From positions 1 through 6,494 of the forward strand of contig CACYBT010000234.1 in the NCBI GenBank assembly GCA_902772715.1: 6,494 nt of DNA, read 5' to 3'. Numbering within the stretch: position 1 is the first letter of the stretch; each line of letters opens with the position of its first letter. A model generated the notes under the pieces. The model was not told the origin of the DNA and did not search any database. It saw only the letters and a program-made list of their open reading frames with translations. This DNA comes from an uncultured Succinivibrio sp. GTDB lineage: Bacteria; Pseudomonadota; Gammaproteobacteria; Enterobacterales; Succinivibrionaceae. Position numbers and translations under genes: made by a program. This document shows, one piece after another, positions 1-5,875 of the stretch.

Positions 1-799
1 ACTGAACAAGCCGCGATCAATAATAAAGAGTATATTTTTAAAATCATAGATTTTATCGAGATCTTCAATTGTTGATTTATCTATGGCGGAACCTCTAAAC
101 AGTTTGGCAAACAGTGGGATGCCTTTTTTCAACATCATATCCCATCAAGAGATTTATCTCATCTGCTTTAAGTTCCTTGACTTTATATCCTGTTTCTGCA
201 AAGTCATTTTCATCAAAAACTGAGCTTATCCCATGCATTTCTATTGCAATCTTGGCATTTCCTCTAACGCAGCCGGCAATCATTGATTTTTCGTAATTAT
301 GTACACGTGTACCCTTTCTTGCTAAATCATCACGTAATGTACTTATCGCTGTGCGCTCCATGGAAATACCAAGTTTCTTATTTTTTAATGACAGCCAGCT
401 CTGCTGATAAAAAGAGTTCACCTGATCAATATGGATAAATCCATTGGCATATATAAGTGCGGCATAGCAGAAGATTTGAGATGCGACATCCGCCTTAAAA
501 TTCTGTTCAAGTTTTTTAAAACAGGTGACGCAACGGTATAAATCAATCCATACTGTCCATATTCAAGCACAGTAATTTCGTCAACCGAAGCGAATAGCTC
601 ATCTGCCTTATAACTTTTATTAGGGATAAAGCCTTTATCTTCAACAACTTTCCCGATACATTGTCCAGATGATTTACCCCACTTGCCGCTACTCAGTTTT
701 TTTTGCAGAATATTTGTACACGCAGTAGTAACCACTGATTTCCTTAATCTCCAATCCCTTTTCAGGAAGATACTGCTTTAGTGTTTCTGGGACAGCCAT
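1..799 (-). pseudogene. Decayed IS1634/IS4-type transposase, 5' part, three frameshifts, runs off left edge
   Basis: Read on the minus strand from an ATG at 799 (GGAG seven bases upstream, at 807-810), the joined frames give about 265 residues of a DDE transposase. The N-terminus has the IS1634-type YYCVYKYSAKK stretch followed by GQCIGKVVEDKGFIPN. The middle has YANGFIHIDQ, NSFYQQSWLSL, ENDFAETGYK and INLLMGYDVEKG. The segment nearest the left edge reads PLFAKLFRGSAIDKSTIEDL and then LFIIDRGLFS, the region of the second catalytic Asp. The frame breaks three times: at 697-704 (8 A on the coding strand where 7 keeps frame), 512-517 (6 where 7 is needed) and 124-129 (6 where 5 is needed). Without correction only fragments of 105-108 codons remain open. 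The gene is therefore probably dead unless the indels are sequencing errors. The family name is from recall of motifs; the C-terminal half and both element ends cannot be verified here. Confidence 0.75.
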
Positions 800-1137
800 A
801 ATTCTACTCCATATCCCTAATTTCCTAAATTCAGCATATGCAAATTTCTCGAAAGTTAAATAATCTCTTTACATCTAAATAAATGGAGAAATACAGGGAT
901 ATTGTTAACTGATTCCCAATTAGTTCATATCCTTAGAAAACCTGAATGATGGTGCTTAGGTCTAGAGTTATCGTAACGGTTTGGGGCTCCTAGAAAAAAG
1001 AGATGGCTACTCTGCATCAACAGAAAAAAAAAGATGCAAAGTCCTTAAAATAGCGCAAGATTGCATAGCATGTGGATTTGGCAGCATAGAAAATTTCTGA
1101 TGCATTTGCAAGGTTGTACAGATCAGGCGGGTTCTAA
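800..1137. other. AT-rich non-coding stretch between IS remnant and gltX promoter region
   Basis: No credible gene, tRNA or CRISPR is visible. The left part (to about 870) is probably still IS element, because it carries the ribosome binding site of the transposase and would include one terminal inverted repeat. That end cannot be placed without the other end of the element. Weak secondary structure is present: an 8-bp inverted repeat with one G-T pair at 907-914/918-925 around CCC, a GTTA-TCG-TAAC hairpin at 967-977 inside a larger imperfect stem (961-967 with 987-994), and TGCATC/GATGCA at 1013-1018/1033-1038 flanking an A9 run. None is followed by a T tract that would make a convincing terminator. 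Confidence 0.5.
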
Positions 1138-1165
1138 TTGTGGTAGAATATCAAGATTTTATTAA
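1138..1165 (+). promoter_or_regulatory. Candidate promoter for the gltX gene run
   Basis: Two overlapping readings are possible. One has TTGTGG at 1138-1143 as -35, a 16-nt spacer and TATTAA at 1160-1165 as -10. The other is an extended -10, TGGTAGAAT at 1141-1149, with no good -35. Both point towards gltX and would give a leader of roughly 55-75 nt. Matches to the sigma70 consensus are only partial, so this is a candidate based on position and AT content. Confidence 0.35.
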
Positions 1166-1166
1166 A

Positions 1167-1187
1167 TGACTTAAGGGTTTTAAGTCA
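1167..1187. repeat. Perfect inverted repeat in the gltX leader (hairpin or operator)
   Basis: TGACTTAA at 1167-1174 is the exact reverse complement of TTAAGTCA at 1180-1187, separated by GGGTT; a further G-T pair could shrink the loop to three bases. It lies just downstream of the candidate -10 elements and 40 nt before the gltX ATG. No T tract follows, so it is not a terminator. The position suits either a repressor site near the transcription start or a 5'-leader hairpin. The symmetry is seen directly; the role is inferred. Confidence 0.5.
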
Positions 1188-1227
1188 CAGCAAATTGATC
1201 ATGATTTAGTTGTTTATGGATGGATTT

Positions 1228-2631
1228 ATGACGGTTAAAACAAGATTTGCACCATCACCAACAGGTTTTTTGCACGTGGGTGGCGCTAGAACGGCTTTGT
1301 TTTCCTGGCTCTATGCAAGACATACTGGAGGACAGTTTGTTCTGCGTATTGAGGATACTGACAGGGAACGTTCCACAAAAGAGGCTATAGATGCTATTCT
1401 TGAATCCATGCAGTGGCTAGACCTCAATTGGGATGAGGGGCCTTACTATCAGACACAGCGTTTTGATCGTTACCGTGAGGTTATCAATAAACTCTTAGCA
1501 GAAGGTAAAGCCTACAAATGCTATTGTTCTAAGGAACGGCTTGAGAAAATGCGAGAGGAACAGATGCAGCATGGCTTGAAGCCACGTTACGATGGACACT
1601 GCCGAAATGATCATACAGAGCATGCTCCTGATGAACCATATGTCATTAGATTCCGCAATCCTGATGAGGGTGTGGTTGCCTTTGACGATATGGTCAAAGG
1701 TCATATTGAGGTCTCCAACAGTGAACTTGATGATCTTATCATTCAGCGTTCCGATGGCACTCCAACCTATAATTTTTGTGTGGTGGTGGATGATTATGAT
1801 ATGGGTATTACTCATGTCATTCGTGGTGATGATCATGTTAACAATACCCCTCGACAGATTAATCTCTACAAGGCATTAGGTGCCAAAATTCCGGTATTCT
1901 GTCACCTGTCCATGATTTTAGGTGATGATGGTACCAAGCTCTCAAAGCGACATGGAGCGGTTTCAGTTATGCAGTATCGTGAGGATGGCTATTTACCTGA
2001 AGCCCTGCTCAATTATCTTGTGCGTCTGGGATGGTCACATCAGGATCAGGAAATATTCAGCCGCGAGGAAATGATTAGCCTCTTCAGTTTAGATGCCATT
2101 ACCAAATCTGCCTCAGGCTTCAATACCAAAAAACTTGACTGGCTTAATGCTCACTATATGAAGACGTTGCCTGCACAAAAGGTAGCACAGGAACTTAAAT
2201 GGCATTTGGAGCGAAAAGGCATAAGCGATTTCTCTAAAGGACCAGAACTCACTGACATTGTGAAAAACTATGCCGAAAGGACTCATACCTTAAAGGAAAT
2301 GGCAGAGAAATCACTCTGCTATTTCAATGAAATTGAGGAGTATGATCCTGCTGGAGTGAAGAAATGGATTAAGGAGGGCTCTGTTGAGGTGCTTGAGACT
2401 GCCCTGCAGACATTAGAATCGCTTTCCACCTTTGAGTCCTCGGCTATTGATGAGGCTTTAAATGCTCTTGCCAAAAAACTTGACATTGGCATGGGCAAGG
2501 TTGGACAGCCGCTGCGTATTGCCATAACTGGACAGGCCATGTCACCTGGCATTGGCGACACCATGATGCTTGTGGGACGTGAACGTACCCTAGAGCGTAT
2601 CAGAAAAGCCATTGAGCATTTTAAGAACTAG
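1228..2631 (+). CDS. gltX: Glutamyl-tRNA synthetase
   Basis: Cytoplasmic class I synthetase that joins glutamate to tRNA-Glu using ATP. The 467-residue product is close to the 471 of E. coli GltX and aligns without gaps through the catalytic core. Residues 9-19 (PSPTGFLHVGG) carry the HIGH-type signature, followed by LRIEDTDRERS, LDDLIIQRSDGTPTYNFCVVVDD and HVIRGDDH. The KLSKR signature is near 237-241, and the C-terminal anticodon-binding part ends with GMGKVGQPLRIA. Of the zinc-site residues, Cys98, Cys100 and Cys125 are present; the His127 position is Asn, with a His at 129. The ATG at 1228 was chosen because MTVKTRFAPSP matches the E. coli start MKIKTRFAPSP. An in-frame ATG at 1216 and TTG at 1210 would add 4-6 residues. 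The ribosome binding site is weak (TGGA at 1217-1220). First gene of a tight co-directional run. Confidence 0.98.
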   Translation: MTVKTRFAPSPTGFLHVGGARTALFSWLYARHTGGQFVLRIEDTDRERSTKEAIDAILESMQWLDLNWDEGPYYQTQRFDRYREVINKLLAEGKAYKCYCSKERLEKMREEQMQHGLKPRYDGHCRNDHTEHAPDEPYVIRFRNPDEGVVAFDDMVKGHIEVSNSELDDLIIQRSDGTPTYNFCVVVDDYDMGITHVIRGDDHVNNTPRQINLYKALGAKIPVFCHLSMILGDDGTKLSKRHGAVSVMQYREDGYLPEALLNYLVRLGWSHQDQEIFSREEMISLFSLDAITKSASGFNTKKLDWLNAHYMKTLPAQKVAQELKWHLERKGISDFSKGPELTDIVKNYAERTHTLKEMAEKSLCYFNEIEEYDPAGVKKWIKEGSVEVLETALQTLESLSTFESSAIDEALNALAKKLDIGMGKVGQPLRIAITGQAMSPGIGDTMMLVGRERTLERIRKAIEHFKN

Positions 2632-2639
2632 GGGCTATC

Positions 2640-3020
2640 ATGCGAAAATGTTTTGTGACCTTATTAGCCGGTCTGCTAATAGGCGGTTGTGGAAATTTTG
2701 AGTTTAAGAGCAATCTTCATCCTGATAATTTTCGTAAGTACTATAAACCTTCACAGGTGAGTGAGATGACCTATGCTGAGGTAGAGAAATATGATTACCA
2801 TTCTTTTGGTTCGGTATCAGGACTCTCCTGTCAGATAAACGAAAATGATGTTCCTGCCACTGAGGCTGCCGCCCGTACTGAAGCACGTCTAAAAGCGGTA
2901 GATTTGGGAGCGAATACGATTGTTTTTGGCAAATGTATAAAACTCAAAAACACTCCAGCATGTTATGTTTCGGTAACCTGCTATGCAGATGCTATCAAGA
3001 CCGTCAGTAAGCGCAAGTGA
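2640..3020 (+). CDS. rcsF: RcsF-like outer-membrane lipoprotein
   Basis: In E. coli, RcsF is the outer-membrane sensor that triggers the Rcs phosphorelay on envelope damage. The product here has 126 residues. It starts with a short basic signal peptide and a lipobox ending IGG-Cys17; Gly at +2 does not signal retention in the inner membrane. The C-terminal domain matches RcsF (GSVSGLSC, FGKC, NTPACY, VTC). Its four cysteines at 64, 99, 108 and 114 have intervals of 35, 9 and 6, identical to Cys74, 109, 118 and 124 of E. coli RcsF, which form two interlocked disulfides. The segment between the lipid anchor and this domain is about 11 residues shorter than in E. coli and lacks its Pro-rich stretch. 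AGGGG over the gltX stop codon (2630-2634) is the ribosome binding site, so coupling to gltX is likely. Placement before trmO repeats the E. coli order. Whether the host has RcsCDB cannot be seen. Confidence 0.85.
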   Translation: MRKCFVTLLAGLLIGGCGNFEFKSNLHPDNFRKYYKPSQVSEMTYAEVEKYDYHSFGSVSGLSCQINENDVPATEAAARTEARLKAVDLGANTIVFGKCIKLKNTPACYVSVTCYADAIKTVSKRK

Positions 3021-3708
3021 GGAATACACCTTAAGACCTATAGGCATCATCAGAACTCCTTTTGTAGAAAAGTTCGGGGTGCCTAGGCAGCCGCGTCTTG
3101 CTACACATGTCAAAGGACATATTGAGTTTTTCTCGCCCTATGATGATGCGGAGGCCTTCAGCGGTCTTGAGGGATTTTCTCATCTGCATGTATTGTTTCG
3201 CTTTAATCTAATTGCCTATGAAAACTTCAAACCGCGGGTGCGCCCTCCACGCCTTGGAGGTAACGCTACTGCCGGAGTTTTTGCTACGCGCTCGCCCTTT
3301 AGGCCGAATCTTTTGGGACTATCGATTGTCACTCTGGACAAGATTGTTACTGTACATGGTAGGACTCATCTTGAGGTGAGTGGCGTTGATCTTGTTGATA
3401 AGACACCGATCCTTGATATTAAACCATATATTGCCTTTAATGATGCCATTCCTTTGGCGCAGAGCGGTTTTGCAAGCGCGAAGCCACATAAGGTTCAGGT
3501 TATATTTGAAAATGATCTGGAGCAGAGACTGCGTCGGGAGGGAGAGGAGCGTTTTTATGCTGTTTTAGAGTGTCTTTCCCAGGATCCGCGGCCGGCGTAC
3601 AAGGATGAGAATGACAAGAAAATGTATACACTTAAAATCTTTAACTATCAGTTAGTTTTTAAATTTCATCTGAACAGCATCGTGGTGGTAGACATAAGGA
3701 TAGTCTAA
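2983..3708 (+). CDS. trmO: tRNA (adenine(37)-N6)-methyltransferase TrmO
   Basis: TrmO (formerly YaeB/TsaA) is a SAM-dependent beta-barrel methyltransferase. It adds a methyl group to N6 of t6A37 in threonine tRNAs, fine-tuning decoding of ACY codons. The 241 residues compare with about 235 in E. coli. Hallmarks in order are PIGIIRTPF (19-27), VPRQP (33-37), GLEGFSHLHVLF (61-72), RPPRLGGN (87-94), GVFATRSPFRPN (98-109), DLVDKTP (136-142), LDIKPY (144-149) and the C-terminal DPRPAY (201-206), a complete set over both domains. The only in-frame starts before the conserved region are ATG at 2983 and at 2989. Either lies inside rcsF, giving an overlap of 38 or 32 nt in another frame, and GGTAA just upstream is a poor Shine-Dalgarno. 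Translation probably depends on ribosomes finishing rcsF. Which of the two ATGs is used is open. Confidence 0.96.
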   Translation: MQMLSRPSVSASEEYTLRPIGIIRTPFVEKFGVPRQPRLATHVKGHIEFFSPYDDAEAFSGLEGFSHLHVLFRFNLIAYENFKPRVRPPRLGGNATAGVFATRSPFRPNLLGLSIVTLDKIVTVHGRTHLEVSGVDLVDKTPILDIKPYIAFNDAIPLAQSGFASAKPHKVQVIFENDLEQRLRREGEERFYAVLECLSQDPRPAYKDENDKKMYTLKIFNYQLVFKFHLNSIVVVDIRIV

Positions 3709-3735
3709 CAGACGGTAAATTTTATTGAGGTTAAC

Positions 3736-5025
3736 ATGATAACTCATTATCAACATATTCTCTTTGATCTTGATGGCACCATCTTTGATACAGAATATAC
3801 CTATATGAGCACTTTGCTTGCGGTTTTAAAAGTACTAAAGCCTGATACCACCGAAAACTATGAGAGTTTGATCCGTTTTATGGGGACTACGGTTAAGGAA
3901 ACTAAGATTGCCTTAGGTCTTGATACCTATGATGATGAAGAACTGACGCGGCTGTGGGTGGATAAACTTAAGGATTATCAGAGTAATATCCATCCATATG
4001 AGGGCGTAATGGGGGTAATTGACTATCTCTATAAAAAAGGCATAAGGCTTGGCATCATAACCTCTCGCACCTATGACTACAATGAGGTTCTGGATGATAT
4101 TGTCTCACCACATCCTACCTGCTTAAAGCCATATTTTCCATATGTTGTCTGTGCTTCGGATGTTGATAATCCCAAACCTAGCGGCGAGTCAATTCGCAAG
4201 TACATGGAACTTACCGGAGCCACAAGGGAGGAGATCCTTTATGTCGGTGATACTGAGTCAGATTTTTTGTGCGCGCGTGACAGTGGCGTGGATTTTGGTC
4301 TTGCAGTGTGGGGCAGTCGGATTAATCATACCTTAAACTGTGCTCACTACTTTTTGAATCCATGGGATATAGTCGGGGCAACTTTTAGTGTGAACAGCCT
4401 TAATTATCAGTGGTATCGCTGGGCCAAGGAAATCGGCGGCCTGGCACAGATAGGTCTTACCTATACCACCAATGCTTTTGATAAGGAACGCTTTGAACGT
4501 TTAGGCGATATCTCTAAGGAAATTCTTGCGACCATGAGTTATGAACCTCTTGAGAAGATTAGGGAGGTTTTTGCCCTTGAGAGAGGTTATACGACACCTA
4601 AATTTGACACACGTGCTGCGGTCTTCAATGAGAGAGGGGAAATTCTTTTGGTATACGAGAAGCAGAAGCATTTATGGTCTCTGCCTGGCGGCTGGTGTGA
4701 TGAAGCGGAGTCTCTGGTTTCTAATACTATCAAGGAGGTACGTGAGGAAGCCGGCATGATTGTAAGACCGATAAAGTTAGTGGGCATTTTGGATAAGCGC
4801 AAATGGAATGTCAGCGATCAGCCTTTTCATATTCTAGCCTCATTTATGATTTGTCTTGTCGGCGAAGGAGGCCTTATGGACAACACTGAGACTTCAGAAC
4901 GTCGTTTTTTTGCTTTTGAAGAGCTGCCTGTCAATGAGCTTAGGGTACATACTTCGTCATATGAGCAGATAAAAATGTGTTTTGATGCTTATCATTGCAG
5001 GAACTGGGTACCGGTCATAGATTGA
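3736..5025 (+). CDS. HAD-family phosphatase fused to a Nudix hydrolase
   Basis: A 429-residue two-domain enzyme with GAGG at 3727-3730 five bases before the ATG. Residues 1-215 form a HAD phosphatase of the phosphoglycolate-phosphatase/PpaX type: motif I DLDGT with nucleophile Asp11 and Asp13, motif II IITSRT (107-112), motif III Lys147 in NPKPSGE, and motif IV GDTESD (171-176). After a short joint, residues 222-285 (YQWYRWAKEIGGLAQIGLTY onward) resemble the N-terminal helical domain that precedes one group of Nudix enzymes (Nudix_hydro_N, PF12535). The Nudix domain follows: SLPGGW (315-320) and a Nudix box over 319-341 with Glu325, Glu334, Glu337, Glu338 and Gly340. Its usual Arg is Lys333. 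Studied relatives of the Nudix part hydrolyse ADP-ribose or CDP-choline, so a diphosphate linked to a nucleoside is a reasonable substrate class, but the real one is unknown. Both active sites look intact. No internal stop or frameshift is present, so the fusion is a single gene. Confidence 0.93.
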   Translation: MITHYQHILFDLDGTIFDTEYTYMSTLLAVLKVLKPDTTENYESLIRFMGTTVKETKIALGLDTYDDEELTRLWVDKLKDYQSNIHPYEGVMGVIDYLYKKGIRLGIITSRTYDYNEVLDDIVSPHPTCLKPYFPYVVCASDVDNPKPSGESIRKYMELTGATREEILYVGDTESDFLCARDSGVDFGLAVWGSRINHTLNCAHYFLNPWDIVGATFSVNSLNYQWYRWAKEIGGLAQIGLTYTTNAFDKERFERLGDISKEILATMSYEPLEKIREVFALERGYTTPKFDTRAAVFNERGEILLVYEKQKHLWSLPGGWCDEAESLVSNTIKEVREEAGMIVRPIKLVGILDKRKWNVSDQPFHILASFMICLVGEGGLMDNTETSERRFFAFEELPVNELRVHTSSYEQIKMCFDAYHCRNWVPVID

Positions 5026-5040
5026 AACAGGGAAAGTTGT

Positions 5041-5045
5041 GGAGG
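5041..5045 (+). promoter_or_regulatory. Ribosome binding site fixing the ycdX-type start
   Basis: GGAGG lies five bases before the ATG at 5051 and is the strongest Shine-Dalgarno in the gene run. It decides against an in-frame GTG at 5039, which would overlap this site and add four residues absent from E. coli YcdX. Confidence 0.75.
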
Positions 5046-5050
5046 ATTAC

Positions 5051-5797
5051 ATGCAGGATTTTAATATTGATTTACATACGCACACACTTTCAAGTGATCA
5101 TGCCTACAGTACCATCGTGGAAAATATCCATTATGCTAGGGAGCATCACATATCCATGATAGCCTGTACCGATCATGGGCCTGATCTTGAAGATGGAGCC
5201 CATCCCTGGCATTTTCACAATCTTAAGGTTGTGCCAAGAGTATGCGAGGGTGTAGCAGTACTGCGAGGTATCGAAGCGAATATCAGAAATGACGGTTCAG
5301 TGGACGTGCCACTACGGGCTTTACCGATGCTGGATATCATTCTGGCCGGTTTTCATCCCTGCACGGCACCAATGGATATTGAACGGCATACCTTAGCCTA
5401 CAAAAAACTGATGGATGATGCGCGGGTGGATGTGATTACTCATCCAGGAGATGTACGTTATCCATGCTGTTACGAGGAGATGCTGCTGTATGCTAAGGAA
5501 CACCATGTAGCCATTGAAATCAATTCATCTTCAGATATTAATACTCGTATGGGTTCGACGCAAAACTGTAAGGAGATTGCAAGGCTTGCAGGAAAAATCG
5601 GCAATATCATTTCCTTGGGTTCAGATGCGCATATTTGCTATTACATTGCCAATTTTGAGAGTATTAAGGAGATTTTAAAGGAAGGAAACATTAAAGAGGA
5701 GCAGATCATCAATCGCAGTCCTAAGGCTGTTTTAGATTTTCTTGAAAGCCGAGGTCACAAAAGGATTGAAGAGCTGCGCAGTTTCTTTAAGTGCTAG
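5051..5797 (+). CDS. ycdX: PHP-domain phosphatase of the YcdX family
   Basis: A cytoplasmic metal-dependent phosphohydrolase of 248 residues (E. coli YcdX has 245) with the PHP beta/alpha-barrel fold. All nine residues that hold the trinuclear zinc site in E. coli YcdX have counterparts: His9 and His11 (DLHTHT), His17, His42 (TDHGPD), Glu75 (GIEANI), His102 (AGFHP), His131 (THPG), and Asp192 and His194 (GSDAH). The last two have the same numbers as in E. coli. Other family stretches are HAYST, WHFHN and the C-terminal FLESRG. The start at 5051 is set by the strong GGAGG and by MQDFNIDLHTHT matching the YcdX start. The gene follows the HAD-Nudix gene by 25 nt and is the last of the run. The natural substrate of YcdX proteins is not firmly known; general phosphatase activity is the safe description. 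Confidence 0.95.
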   Translation: MQDFNIDLHTHTLSSDHAYSTIVENIHYAREHHISMIACTDHGPDLEDGAHPWHFHNLKVVPRVCEGVAVLRGIEANIRNDGSVDVPLRALPMLDIILAGFHPCTAPMDIERHTLAYKKLMDDARVDVITHPGDVRYPCCYEEMLLYAKEHHVAIEINSSSDINTRMGSTQNCKEIARLAGKIGNIISLGSDAHICYYIANFESIKEILKEGNIKEEQIINRSPKAVLDFLESRGHKRIEELRSFFKC

Positions 5798-5821
5798 AAA
5801 TAGCTGTTGCATCACAATGCT

Positions 5822-5858
5822 AAAAAAAATCCCGTTAGGCTCTAATTCCCAGCGGGAT
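5822..5858 (-). terminator. Rho-independent terminator of the binding-protein gene
   Basis: Read on the minus strand, ATCCCGCT (5858-5851) pairs with AACGGGAT (5836-5829), eight pairs including one G-T. Two further GC pairs are possible inside the 14-nt loop, and the stem runs straight into eight T (5829-5822). It begins 17 nt after the stop codon of the minus-strand gene. On the plus strand the stem is followed only by a mixed GCTTTGGTATTTT, so any termination of the ycdX transcript here would be weaker. Confidence 0.88.
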
Positions 5859-5875
5859 GCTTTGGTATTTTACAA

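Noticed and set aside
114..296. Plus-strand reading frame of 60 codons with a hydrophobic start
   Set aside because: It lies opposite the transposase remnant, has no ribosome binding site and no family resemblance; it is an antisense shadow.
1..735. Two separate small hypothetical genes on the minus strand (418-735 and 95-421)
   Set aside because: They are adjacent frames of one transposase; similarity continues across the junctions once single A-run length changes are allowed.
1013..1110. Several TGCA-containing words and a TGCATC/GATGCA pair around an A9 run
   Set aside because: The repeats are short, irregularly spaced and expected in AT-rich DNA; the 14-nt loop and missing T tract rule out a good terminator.
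1129..1140. GGGTTCTAATTG, similar to a tRNA T-loop
   Set aside because: The flanks do not form a T-stem, and no acceptor, D-arm or anticodon arm can be built around it.
1495..1836. Minus-strand frame of 113 codons and plus-strand frame of 95 codons inside gltX
   Set aside because: Both overlap highly conserved gltX coding sequence and are rich in His, Ile and Met as expected of shadow frames.
5039..5050. GTG start adding four residues to the PHP protein
   Set aside because: It overlaps the GGAGG ribosome binding site that serves the ATG at 5051, and the added residues do not match YcdX proteins.
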